Positions 1 to 10,724 of a DNA stretch of 64,000 nt are shown here, piece by piece. The notes under the pieces were generated by a model that was given only the letters and a program-made list of their open reading frames with translations, was not told the DNA's origin and made no database searches. Source of the DNA: Tubulanus polymorphus (Eukaryota > Nemertea > Palaeonemertea > Tubulaniformes > Tubulanidae); contig NC_134025.1 of assembly GCF_964204645.1 (NCBI RefSeq), forward strand, positions 15,036,001 to 15,100,000, in the 5' to 3' direction. The position numbers and the translations under genes are program-made. The stretch's first letter is position 1. Each line of letters begins with the position of its first letter.

Positions 1-389
1 ACTTTCCCACCATTTAACAGAATAGAAAATTATGTCCCCTATCGTACTGCTCGGAAATCGTTTTTCTCTGAACAATTTAGGTAGTCCCGAGTATTCCAAG
101 ATATGCGGAGTCTACTGTATTATCAGATTGTTGAGCATTTTCGTGCAACTTCTCAGGTGGAACATTGCTGTTTCCTGTTTCAGTATGGGATAGTGCGATC
201 ATATAATGGTTTTTACTGATTTTTCTTTTCTATTTGTACATCTGAAATCGTTTGCTTCTATCACTCGCAGACTAAAACAATCTTATGTCCCTTTTCACCT
301 GGTGACATTCTTGGAATGTTTGTGTTATGTGCAATATTTTGTAACTTGTTTTCATTAATTTCAGAGCGAAAGTACATTCCGATTCGTCA

Positions 390-1727
390 ATGATGAGTTC
401 TAGGGTTTACAGGTGTAATCTCTGCGATTATCGAAGTGACCAATTAGATGAATGCAGACGCCACATCAGAAGTCATACGAATGATATATTTCGTTCAGAG
501 GAAATCAGAACTCATGAGGCAATATCTGTCAGCAAAGCATCCATTGAAGTTGAAGAAAAACAATGTGACTCGCAAGATCAAGCTTTTTCTTGTTCTGAAT
601 GTGGTTTTCTCACATTGTCAAAATGTGAGTTGGAAAGCCACCAGTTAAGACATTCGGAGGATGAGGATTTTGAATGCTACCTTTGTTCATTTCGTTCTGG
701 TACTTTATTAGATTTGCACACTCATTTAGAGAAAAGGCATGATCAACAGGCAGTTCATATGGCATTGCAGCTTCGGCGCTACTCTAAGGATGTACATCAG
801 AGTACTTTGAATGACAAATACCGCTTAAAAGTTACAAAAGAAGGAGATTGTAGTGCATATAACGGGAACAATGCAGGATATAACTATAACAATAATATTG
901 ATGCTGTTTATGAAAAGACGCCAGAATCTGATAATGTACATGGCCATGAGATAGAGATGCACTGTTTCATAAATTCAAATTTGGATGGTGAAATATTTCA
1001 CGAGACAAACAATAACAATGGCGATAAGCAGCAACTCATATCTCCTAGGAAAATATTTTGTGATGAAAATCTGGGATCTAGGAATAATAACACATCCAGA
1101 TATCCAACAAGTTTGCATGAAACAGAATATTCAATGCCATTAAACGTTTCAATAGCACACCAATCCATGTTGGTGACAACTGGGCAGTACCTATCTTTTC
1201 CGAGTGGAACAAGTATAGTAAAACCATCTTTATTTTCTTCAGTGCTGAGGCCAACATTCAAATTCCCAAGTCTGGCATCACCGTCATCAAATAATGTAGA
1301 ATTTACTCTACATAAACCTCCAACTGTGGAATATCAGTCAGCTGTAGCATTTTCTCACATGCCCAGCTCTTCTAGTCAGATGTCAGAGGAATCGATTGAG
1401 ATAAAGAAACTGTCACCAAATGAGGATGAAACAACTCTAAGTGATAAAAGTCCACGTAGTTTCAATAAATGTAGAATATGTAAATTTGAAACTTACAATC
1501 GCAAACTTTATCGTGATCATCTACAAGAGTGTTATAAGAATCGTCTACGACTGGGGAAAAAGATGCATCATTGTCAAATATGTAGTTACATGACTAGTCG
1601 GTTGGGGAACTTGAAACGCCACGAATGGACTGTTCACAAGAAGCCAAAGCCTGTAAGACTTTTATCTTCCCTTCTCCCCCACCAATTACACAATATCTGT
1701 CTGGATACAGATAAAGAAACATCATGA
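390..1727 (+). CDS. C2H2 zinc-finger protein, large exon of a host gene
   Basis: The reading frame encodes 445 residues with degenerate C2H2 fingers: three near the N-terminus (about residues 7-29, 67-89 and 94-117) and two near the C-terminus (about 362-384 and 395-418). They are separated by a long Ser/Asn-rich linker without recognisable domains. Fingers of the CxxCxY/F type with short linkers are typical of nuclear DNA-binding regulators, so a transcription-factor role is an inference from the family. The fourth finger ends HLQEC, so its last ligand is Cys instead of His. A pyrimidine-rich acceptor (TTTTCATTAATTTCAG) ends at 365, so this is probably a downstream exon and the first ATG (390) may not be the true start. 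A good donor (CT|GTAAGA) at 1652/1653 just after the last finger gives an alternative to the stop at 1725-1727. I cannot name the orthologue. Confidence 0.8.
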   Translation: MMSSRVYRCNLCDYRSDQLDECRRHIRSHTNDIFRSEEIRTHEAISVSKASIEVEEKQCDSQDQAFSCSECGFLTLSKCELESHQLRHSEDEDFECYLCSFRSGTLLDLHTHLEKRHDQQAVHMALQLRRYSKDVHQSTLNDKYRLKVTKEGDCSAYNGNNAGYNYNNNIDAVYEKTPESDNVHGHEIEMHCFINSNLDGEIFHETNNNNGDKQQLISPRKIFCDENLGSRNNNTSRYPTSLHETEYSMPLNVSIAHQSMLVTTGQYLSFPSGTSIVKPSLFSSVLRPTFKFPSLASPSSNNVEFTLHKPPTVEYQSAVAFSHMPSSSSQMSEESIEIKKLSPNEDETTLSDKSPRSFNKCRICKFETYNRKLYRDHLQECYKNRLRLGKKMHHCQICSYMTSRLGNLKRHEWTVHKKPKPVRLLSSLLPHQLHNICLDTDKETS

Positions 1728-2344
1728 CATTTCAGTCAATACAGTTAAAATCCGTCATCTTTTATAATGCCACAAATTTGATCAATTTTACTTAAACTCA
1801 ATTATAATACCATTCTTTCTAATGCTAAATTCATTATGACGCCATGTTTTTCATTGGGCCCAACGGTGGCGTTACAAAGGACTTTTAGTGTACTTAATTA
1901 CCCAAAGATTCCGTATACTAACAAATACATCTGAACACAAGCTTCCGTTTTATTGGTTTTGATTATAACTCTTTCAGTGCCCAGTTGACTTGTTGACAGA
2001 TTATTTTAGGTCATACAGTGCCCTGTCGACGGAAGTCATTATTTCAAAAAGCAGTTTTATTTTTCGTTGAGAAATCAGGTGAGAAACCTGCTGCTAGATG
2101 GCTTGATTAAATGGCGGTGCTCATTAGTTTGTTTTGATGATGCGTTTTTGTGCTGTTGCGATTGAAATTATTTGAGTTTTTGTTTTTAATAATTTATTGT
2201 ATGTTTAGCTTCGTTTGCGATAGTGGAGCAGGCTTTCAACTTATATAATATTGCGGTACGTTTTTCAAATGGCATTCAGATAAAAAGTTTTTTGAAATAA
2301 AATAATTATAATTTATCGTGAATAATTATTTAGAATATTACAGT
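1728..2344. other. Non-coding flank of the zinc-finger exon
   Basis: AT-rich sequence, probably 3' UTR or intron of the zinc-finger gene. I see no other gene or strong repeat here. Confidence 0.5.
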
Positions 2345-2925
2345 AGAAGGTGAGAACTGTGTTTTCTGTTTAGTAGAAATTGTAATAGATTTAAATTTCT
2401 GACCGGAGTTTATGACCTGATACTAAGCAGCAAACTATTGTTTCGCTGAGTGTGTAAGTCGAGGTCAATATTTTAGTGGCAAGATCTGGGGTTTAAAATG
2501 ATCCACTTACATATAGGTATATTATATGGTACCGATAGCTTGCACAGCCCTAGATTGGAAGAGGTTGCCAAGACTTTCAATATTCAGCCACCCTCTGATT
2601 GGTGGTATCATATGAATTTTTAATCTAATTTTTTTTCATATTGTGAAGAATAAATATTTTCTCGAAATTGTTATCCTACCTACCTGTACCCTACAAATTT
2701 TGGATATGGGCCGTAAACAAATGTATATTTTCGGCCTTATTTTACTTCAAAATAATTCTTTGATAAAGATTTAGGCCTAATACAATGTAAAATCGAACTT
2801 GTAAAATGAACTTATGAACTCAGTAAGTTTTCATAGGTAATGCCCTTGCCAAAGAAGCTCCAGTATTCAAGGTAAACCACTTTGCCCATGGGCGATATTT
2901 TGCATTTGAAAGTACCCGTAGTGGG
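2345..2925 (+). repeat. Interspersed repeat family A, copy 1
   Basis: This stretch closely matches 34825-35074 plus 36374-36675 in the same orientation. Shared blocks include GGAAGAGGTT.CCAAGAC, CAGCCACCCTCTGAT, CTACCTGTACCCTACAAA, GGGCCGTAAACAAATGTATA and ACTTTGCCCATGGGC. It has no coding capacity that I can see. This copy lacks the Harbinger-like insertion found in copy 2, so it serves as the empty-site reference. The class is unknown. Confidence 0.75.
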
Positions 2926-3380
2926 TACCTATCCACAAATAACAGAACTGGCTACACATAGGTCACATAACCTGATTATAGGCTCATTTCCTAATTATGA
3001 TAACGTGTAATCTTGTTTCTGACAGTAGAAATAAAATATTCCATAGTGCGTTGTTAGCTGATGCTAGATACCATATTTGTTCATTTTCATACTTGAAATT
3101 TAGGGAATTATCAAATAAATAGGTTACTGAGCTATAATTCATGCAAATTAGTTCATTTGCATAAGACGTAGATCACTTTCAGCAAAATAAATCATTGCCA
3201 AAATCTTCAAGAGCCATACCCTACAAACCTTTCAATTAAAATAAAGTTCTATTCATATAGTTTTCACTTGACAGAGCTCCAAAGGTACTATTGATTTTCC
3301 TACTCTTTAGTAAAAAATGTTGGGCACTCTGAGGGCTTTTCCCAAATCACATGTGGACACTGAAAGAGTTAAAATAACCT

Positions 3381-3617
3381 CAGGGGCTCGTATTTGAAGT
3401 TTGGGGGTGAACTGTAGCCTAGATCATCCAATATCCAAGATACTATATGTATATAAAGAAAAGGGTGGAAACTCGTATACTGACACTTCGATTTAAATTT
3501 GCTATTTCTCCTAAAATATCCAAAGGATGTTTTCTTGAAGGCCATTGGATAAAGTTTCACCACTCATAATCGCGATAAAATGCGTCGTAGATTGCAATTG
3601 CTGTGGCAGCAAAAATC

Positions 3618-3703
<86 letters not shown>

Positions 3704-3776
3704 TATATATATAGTTACTTGGATATTGGATTATCTAAGCTACAGTTCACCCCCAAACTTCAGATACGAGCCCCTG
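3381..3776. mobile_element. Foldback/MITE-like element with long terminal inverted repeats
   Basis: The left arm (3381-3440, starting CAGGGGCTCGTATTTGAAGT) is repeated inverted at about 3717-3776, ending GAGCCCCTG; arms are about 60 bp with few mismatches. The middle holds an (AT)n tract. AAAATAAC lies on both sides (3371-3378 and 3779-3786), each offset 2 bp from the arm end, which resembles an 8-bp hAT-type target duplication. CAGGGGC ends also suit hAT. No transposase is encoded. Confidence 0.7.
3620..3713. repeat. (AT)n microsatellite
   Basis: An almost uninterrupted AT dinucleotide run inside the foldback element. The short open frame across it is an artefact of the repeat. Confidence 0.95.
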
Positions 3777-4088
3777 TGAAAATAACTTGCTTACAAATGC
3801 ATATAGGCGAGGTCCATTTGACAAAGAGTGACCTGGCAGATTAAAGTCAGTTTAAGATTAAAGAAGGAAGTCTCGGCGCATAGATTAGTATGAGTTATGC
3901 GCTATATAAGTAATAAATTATTATTGCTATAATGATAATGATAATTATTATTAGTAAAGCAGTGAACGGCGTTTCTCTGTGATTGGCTTAGCAACAGATA
4001 TACGCAGTTGTGCACGTTAGCCTACGGTATAATATATTCTTTCATAACCATTGATGAAACACTATGTCCGTGTTTTGACGAATTAGAG

Positions 4089-4226
4089 CCCCACCCTAAC
4101 ATAACAGGAAAGATGAAATCCAAGAAAAAAGTTTCCTTCACATTACAGTTGAAACGTCGAATCATTAAAATTATTAGTTTAACGGAAACTTTAAGGATTT
4201 CATCTTTCTTGTTATATTAGTGTGGG
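4089..4226. repeat. Small palindromic (MITE-like) repeat
   Basis: The arms 4090-4121 and 4195-4226 are inverted copies sharing AGAAAGATGAAATCC-type sequence, with about 28 of 32 positions matching. The whole unit is about 138 bp. No clear target duplication or coding sequence is visible. Confidence 0.6.
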
Positions 4227-5389
4227 ATCCTCTATTTATATAATATTTTACTTCCAGGTTTATTTTACGATTAAAAATTGTATTTCCAACTCGATTTCTG
4301 TGAAATTTATTTTAGAAGCTGATTCAGGTTGTGGGAGGACTATTTAAGTGCACAAAAGACACTTTGCCTTTGATTCATGTGTATTTATAAGTAAAATGGC
4401 TATATGTCATATATATAAGTTCAGCGCATACATGAATGCTCAAATGATTAATTTGCCAGATGTTTGATTCCAGCTTCCATTGAATTTTTTACACAGCAAA
4501 AAACCCACAAAATCCAGTTCAATTCATTTTTGTTTTGAAAAAATCATGAGATCTAATTAAATTAGTTTTATTCAGAAAAATCAAATTTGAATTATATTCA
4601 GCAAAAGTTATGCAAATTGTTTAGACAAATAAATCTGAAATATTTGTCAGAACGTTCCATTGGCAAATTAAGACATTGAATGTAGAATTCAAGAATAAGT
4701 CAGTCCTATCTAATCTATCTAATGAATTCAAGCAGATACAGTGGAAACTCGTTACGAACTGCTGGAGGAAAAATAAAAAGTGCGTAATATCCGATGGTTC
4801 GTTAGATCCGTTTCACATCATGTATGAAAAGAGAACACCCCCTGGTGTGATGAAACACGAACCAACTGGTTTCATTGGAGTAGGCCTACTATTTAAGTAT
4901 AAATACTGTCGGCTAATTAATCGCTAATTGACAAATAAACTATGAAATAAAATACAAGTTTAAACCAAATTCAGATATGCTCTCTGTTAAATTTAATGAG
5001 TCCCTCCTAGGGGATGCGACGGAATGAAATGAATATCCAGGAAATATATAAAAACGCTATGCCGGTTAAAACGTCAGAACAATAAACTTCGGAGCGTTAA
5101 GTCCCTTATTCAATTTCTCTGATGGTCTCAATCGTTTTGCGAAGTACGTTTTAATTATGTGCATATCACTGTTTAAACTGGCTGAAACAATGACCGACTG
5201 CTGTGCTTCAAATTGTAGCAGCCAGCAACATATTGTAAATCTGTATCGCTAATCTAGAATTAAATAAAGCAACACTGTCTCTCGGTTTGAAACTGACAAT
5301 AAATAAACAAGTGTGATTGATCGTGGCCTAGTGATCGTAAGAACCGATGAAAATATGTAATAGGACTTCCAAAACTAAGGCATCTTCAC
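4227..5389. other. Unassigned intergenic or intronic DNA
   Basis: I see no convincing gene. The short frames here (for example 4676-4927) lack domains and match nothing I know. Confidence 0.4.
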
Positions 5390-5489
5390 CCGTCAAGGGA
5401 TTCGGACCCACTTCGCTAAAGCTGTTACCCGAACCCCTTGACCTCACGAGTCGTTGGAGTCGTTACTAGCCGACCAGAATCCGGTCGTA

Positions 5490-5609
5490 CCAATCACAGC
5501 GCTTGTAACAAACCGTCAGTAGACTTCTGTTGGTTTTCCCGTTAAATTGACCAATCAGCGAACGTTTTACCGAACAAGGAAGTATTTCGCAAATCGGTAT
5601 ATGACGTCA
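5490..5609. promoter_or_regulatory. Possible host promoter: two CCAAT boxes and a CRE
   Basis: CCAATCACAGCG (5490) and CCAATCAGCG (5551) are followed by the perfect cAMP-response palindrome TGACGTCA (5602-5609), in a locally GC-richer stretch that continues to about 5760. This is a common arrangement in animal promoters. An imperfect hairpin (GTCAAGGG...CCCCTTGAC) lies just upstream at 5390-5442. No first exon can be assigned, so the call is weak. Confidence 0.35.
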
Positions 5610-6080
5610 CGCGCAATAGCGCCAGTAATGAAATCACGCTTCGTGAGGCAAGGGGGCTGGTGGAAGCGAGTTCGGGAGTGATACCGGACCCCTGGCAAGC
5701 GAGGATGAAACCAAGGTCGTTATAACCGAAAGTTCGTTAGAAAAGGGTCGCATGTTTCCGATGATATTTTACTTTGGATGTGAGAAGGATTTGGCCGGGG
5801 ACTTTTAGGCCAGCCGTAGCTGAGCTTATTACTATACATATGGAGCGAATTTAAATGACATGGTTTCCAGAGTAAAGGCTCTGCATATATTCATACAAAT
5901 CATTCATTAGAGCATTAACTATTCTCCAACCCCTATGAAGCTGAATTTTGAAAGAGGGCCTCGTTAAAATTTATATGACATTTTCCGCGAAAATCTGATC
6001 GCAAAGATATCTGTTTTAAAAAGCCAATCAGAAAGCAAAGACTCCTCTATGATTGGCTTAGCCGCAGAGATCAGCAGGTG

Positions 6081-6620
6081 TTCAATTCAATTCAATACAT
6101 TTATTTGCATAGAATACAATATGTAAACATATATACAATCTACCCAGGCTTAGCGAAGCCAGAAAGGCCGCTTAACGCTTGCACCCATACAAAAAACAAA
6201 GCAAAGTACCATAACAAAAATATACACAAGTTATACAAATATAATTAACATTATGACTCAGCAGAATGTGGATGCTAATTATTTTGTGATTGATTAATTA
6301 TTATACAGTTTGGGGATTCAATAATTTAAATAACAGTTATAGCAGTTGATATTATTGCAACATTTAGATTACTATAAGTGGAGATGAGATGAGGTCTTTA
6401 ACATACATTTTATGGATGATTTACTTCGGAGGTCGATAACGTTTCTAATTGGTAATGTTCTCCATATATTTGCAAGATATTCTTTCGGTGATTTTGTTTC
6501 TTTAAAATGTGGGTTTGTAAGTGAAGAATAGTTGTGGTCGAGGTGAATGCTTTTAATGATTAGATAGTTTGTTGAGAGAAGATCTGCAGTAAAAAGTTTT
6601 TGAAGTATTTTGGAGGGTTG
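6081..6620 (-). pseudogene. LINE 3' end: C-terminus of ORF2 and 3' UTR
   Basis: On the minus strand, 6620-6372 encodes a LINE ORF2 tail with the LAN.WRTLP and SSIKCMLK pattern that ends many jockey/CR1/L2-like reverse-transcriptase proteins. The stop is at 6372-6374. The 3' UTR runs to 6081 and ends in an ATTGAATTGAA-type short tail. It is the missing 3' part of the LINE that resumes at 32629 on the other side of the DIRS element, so the two halves form one LINE split by the later DIRS insertion. Confidence 0.75.
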
Positions 6621-6893
6621 TATTTCCGTCGAGTACTTTACCCTTTCCTATGGTTTTTGCCAATATTTTCTAAATTTGGATTGATCGCCAATGGTTTTTC
6701 TATACGACCCGGCCCTGCGGTATTGCATTTTCGCCATAAAAATCTAGGAATTAGGAATATAAGGGAGTTTTCACGCTCATAACGGTGAGTCCGTTCGGTT
6801 TGGGGGTTATCCCTGGTTTCTATTTTTCCGTAATAATTTTATTTACAAATATAATTTAATTGAATTGAATTAATTATTGTGACAGAAATAATT

Positions 6894-7653
6894 ATGCCGC
6901 CCCCTCCTAAGGGTCAACATCGTGGCGGTGAGGGATGCGGGCATTTGTTCGGCGCCTGGGACAATCACGATTCGTGTGCGTCTTGCAGGCGCAAATCTGG
7001 ACAAATCTGTGCAAGGAGTAATCCTTGCAAGATTTGCGAGGTGTGGTCCGAGGACCTTAGGCTTCGGGCCGATAAGGCTCTGAAGCTAAGAGATCGTCGT
7101 CGATTTAATAGTAGGCATTCGTCGGTTTCGGCCGACGTCTCTAATTATATTACTAATCGTATAGCGGAGCGGTCGCCGATCGTTCTGGTACGATCGGCTT
7201 CCCAACTCCGTTCACCGGGGAGGAACGCCGTCACCGGTCTCCGGTCATTCACCGGTCGTTGGTCGTTCGCCGGTTCGGCCGGTTCAGACTATATGTTCTG
7301 AACCAAGCGCGCATCGCGGTAGTCGGGATCGGCCGGCACCGGTCCGGTCCAGACGTCATCCGGTTCAAAACTTCCGCTTCGTACATCGTCTGATTCTGAT
7401 CGTCGCTCCGGGGATAGAGCTCGCTCTCCCACTAGATCCAGACGCCTTGAGCGTAATAAACGCACAAGGTCTCCTTCTCGCAGATCAAGGTTTGATCGCG
7501 AGAGGGATTACGATCATTATTGCAGGAAGTTTCGCCGTCGGTCTTCTCATCGTTCGTCGACGTCGGTTAGCGATGAAGGCGATTCTTCTAGCAGGTCTCG
7601 ATCCCGTTCGAGGGACCGTCACCGAAGTCGGGATACGGGAAAAGGTAAGATTC
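6894..7653 (+). pseudogene. DIRS gag-like protein, N-terminal part
   Basis: The first ATG (6894) opens a frame with a Cys-rich segment (C.HLFG.WDNHDSCASC...CKICEVWSEDL) typical of DIRS gag proteins, followed by a basic region. The frame stops at about 7301. A different frame then continues with a strongly Ser/Arg-rich stretch (RSRSRSRDRHRSRD near 7600) up to the insertion at 7654, so there is a frameshift around 7290-7380. The role as a nucleoprotein is inferred from the family. The remaining parts lie at 9302-9904 and 29507-29962. Confidence 0.75.
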
Positions 7654-8239
7654 AAGAATAGGGGACTAGGTTGTTAATACAATTTATATCAACCCGCCAT
7701 CTAAATAATTACCTCCACTGTAATTTGCATTAATTACTACAACAGCCGACGTTTTTTGGTCAAAGTAATAGACTACTTAGAAACCACAACAACCCAAACT
7801 AATCCGTCAATATAATCACAAATAAACGAACACGGCCCGCCATGACCGTCAAACCATCCGACTACTATCATCTGAAGCGGGGTGTCCAGCGGGCGCAACG
7901 GAAAAGCCGCCAATGATACAATATCAACCAGTAATTTAACACCCGTTCTTTGGATAAATGGAAAACAACATTACGGTGACAAAAACAGACACCACACAAA
8001 AATGAAGAGACAACAAAATAAGGGGGCACCTCCATATTCACAATTCACATGCCAAAGAACAAGGACTTTGTGTAGATATTCCCCCCCCCCCCAATTTTCA
8101 TGAAACAACCACAAACAACTCATCAATTACTTATTCATAACAACTAATTTTATTTACTTACGGTACATAAAACAAAATTAATACAATCCTCAAATTTAAT
8201 GCATCAAATTAAATAAGCAATCAAACCTACGATCTTAAC

Positions 8240-8735
8240 ACACAGTCCCAGTACCGTACACTCACTCTCACTCACAGTACACGCTTACACTCACACTAAA
8301 TTATTAGACACTCATTCTCACTCGTACTCAAACTACACACTCTCACCTACGAGCAATTATCTAGTTTAGATAATTGCTCGTAGCTCTCACAGTACACACT
8401 CTCACTCACCGTACACGCTTACAGTCACTGACTCTCACATTACACTCTCACTCAAACACTTTCACTCACTGACGCTCACAGTACACACTCTCACTCACCG
8501 TACACGCACACGGTCACTCACTCACAGTCTCACTCTCACTCAAACACTTTCACTCACTGACACTCACAGTACACACTCTCACTCACCGTACACGCTCACA
8601 GTCACTCACTCACAGTCTCACTCTCACTCAAACACTGTCACTCACTGACACTCACAGTACACTACCACTCTCTCACTCACCGTACACACTCACAGTACAA
8701 AGTACACAGTACACTGTACACAGTACACTCACTCA
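8240..8735 (+). repeat. CACTCA-rich minisatellite
   Basis: Higher-order repeats of about 90-110 bp are built from CACTCAC, CAGTACAC, CACCGTACACGC and CTCAAACACTTTCAC blocks. At least three similar large units are visible between about 8420 and 8735. Confidence 0.85.
8347..8383. repeat. Perfect 16-bp stem hairpin
   Basis: CTACGAGCAATTATCT, a 5-base loop AGTTT, then the exact inverse AGATAATTGCTCGTAG. It sits inside the CACTCA minisatellite and shares no sequence with it. Confidence 0.9.
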
Positions 8736-8754
8736 TCTTTTATCTGAATCTGTT

Positions 8755-9165
8755 CAACATTTTTTGAGGTGTAGTCGTAGAGCTGCAGAGTTGTCTGTAC
8801 ATGTACCACGTTCTATATATATATTTTTTTTTTCAGTTGTTGAGGTGTCGAGGTGTAGAGCTGTAAAGTTGTCTGTACCAAAACCACATTCTCTCTATAT
8901 CTTTGTCAGTTGTTGAGGTGTCGAGGTGTAGAGGTGTAGAGTTGTCTGTACCAAAACCACATTCTCTCTATATCTCTGTCAGTTGTTGAGGTGTCGAGGT
9001 GTAGAGTTGTCTGTACCAAAACCACATTCTCTCTATATCTCTGTCAGTTGTTGAGGTGTCGAGGTGTAGAGCTGTAGAGTTGTCTGTACCAAAGCCACAT
9101 TCTCTCTATATCTTTGTCAGTTGTTCAGGTGTAGAACTGTAGAGTTGTTAGTCATAAAAGCCACG
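8755..9165 (+). repeat. GTTGAGGTGTCGAGGTGTAGAG-type minisatellite
   Basis: About five or six units of some 75 bp carry TTGTTGAGGTGTCGAGGTGT, GTAGAGTTGTCTGTACC and CCACATTCTCTCTATATCT. The units differ by small indels and substitutions. Confidence 0.85.
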
Positions 9166-9301
9166 TTCTCTCTTTATCATCATGTGTAGGCTATGTCGCA
9201 CCGCCATCTATCCACCAGTCCCTTTTGGATTGCTAAGTATCGCCAGGTACCATCTATAGACAATTTACGGGAGCTACCACCCGCTATAGTCCCCTATTCT
9301 T

Positions 9302-9904
9302 AAATCGCACCTCGCTGCAACCTCTACAACAGGTAAGCCTATTCCTGATTGTCTGGTTAGAAGTTCGCCAGCCCACTCAGTTGTTCGGAATTCTGACACT
9401 AAATTCCTGGATGCTGGGGTAGGGTCTGATTTCAATGAGGATCCGGTCCCAGAAGCGGCAATTCCTTCTGGGGTCGTTCCTGTCGCGAGCAATTTTGGGT
9501 TGCCCCATATGATGGGGACTTCCCTGGCTCGCAATGTATCTCAGTCCCGTTCAGTTTTATCCGAACCAGCGGGGGACATGCCATTTAGAGCGATGATTAT
9601 AGAGTTTTTTGTCAAACACGGGGCAACTCGCGCTAAGCCCACAGCAGCTCCTCTGGTCGGTGAGTCAATGGAAGCTTATCGCCCTCAGGATTCCGATCTT
9701 AACGTTTTACGGGAATCGTCAGCGGTTTCAAGAGAATGGGCTCGATTGGATACGCAATTATGGGGCGAATGTCGCCCTGGAACGTTTTCGTTTCCCCCTC
9801 CAGAACGGGGTATGAAATCTGGGAAATATTTTAGTTCAACCGATCCACCTATAGGCGCATTTCGCTCGGCGTATTACGCAACTCCAGGTGCTGTGGATCA
9901 CAGT
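9302..9904 (+). pseudogene. DIRS gag-like protein, middle part
   Basis: One open frame from the end of the minisatellite element to the Polinton junction, ending ...VDHS. It belongs to the same gag as 6894-7653. The codon frame at 9899-9904 (CAC AGT) continues directly into the frame starting CAC ATT at 29507, which identifies 29507-29962 as the remainder. Confidence 0.75.
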
Positions 9905-10283
9905 CATTGGTCGCTCCACTTCGCTACCGCTCCGCTCCGCGACCAATTGATTTATTTACAATACACAAATTCATATAATCAAATGTATTCAAATAATAAT
10001 AATTATTCTGTTATTCAACTGAAATACACACGGTTATGAAAATATATTATAGTTTTAAATTACTTTTAATATTTGTTTTTAATGAACTCGACCATTCAAC
10101 CTTTAACCTGAAAGCCCATTACCCCTATTACTCTTAAAATAATCATATACATGAATAACATTTAAATTGACAGATTATTCAATATAAAAGTATATATTTA
10201 CAACATTATTTCAATATTCATATTTGTGTGAGTTAGATTTTAAACATTAAAAGTGTTAGTAAAGTGTGATTGAAATAATGCAT
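9905..10283 (+). repeat. P1 left terminal inverted repeat, outer half missing
   Basis: It matches the inverse of the inner part of 28945-29506. It starts almost at the symmetry axis of the terminal palindrome (ATTGGTCGCTCCACTTCG...CGACCAATTG) and lacks the outer arm that would begin AGTAATAGGGG. The inner arm ends CTATTACT at 10132, and similarity ends at 10283 (AATAATGCAT). Confidence 0.9.
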
Positions 10284-10724
10284 AGCTGTTTATACTAGAA
10301 CATGATTCTATTTGAGCCTATATACATTTCATGTAATGAACTATTGAATAAATCTATAAATTCACGGCTGTTACAGCTGTTACTATGACGCCGAGACATA
10401 TGAGTCATTATTGCAAACGTGTAGAGAACACTCTAGAACCGGAACCAGATGACGTGGCAAGAAATGAACAGGCGCTGTAACATTACGCTCAGGATATTCT
10501 ATCTCTCGAAACGAAATTAGGAGTTTATAGTTTACAATTCTAAATCTAAATGTAAGTACTGTTTTTTGTAGTTATTGGGGCTATTAAATATGAAACCTTT
10601 AGATATATTTAAGTGTATTTAGTATATCTTTTAGATGGCTAGAGTTGCCGCTAATATCTTTTAGATAAATAAAACGCCATACGCATCAAGAAGTGATAGA
10701 GAAACTCAAGATACTCTTTCTGAC

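Larger units (their letters stand above)
7654..9301. mobile_element. Non-autonomous element built of minisatellites, inserted in DIRS gag
   Basis: The sequence is bounded by 15-bp inverted repeats AAGAATAGGGGACTA (7654-7668) and TAGTCCCCTATTCTT (9287-9301), and it interrupts the DIRS gag. The inside is non-coding: two minisatellite blocks, a 37-bp perfect hairpin and a C10 run near 8081. A target duplication is not clear; TCA/TAA next to the ends is only suggestive. The transposase source is not visible. Confidence 0.65.

Noticed and set aside
3545-3844. 99-codon frame with an (IY)n run
   Set aside because: It is the translated (AT)n microsatellite.
5390-5442. tRNA-like hairpin region
   Set aside because: Only one imperfect stem is formed; there is no cloverleaf, A box or B box.
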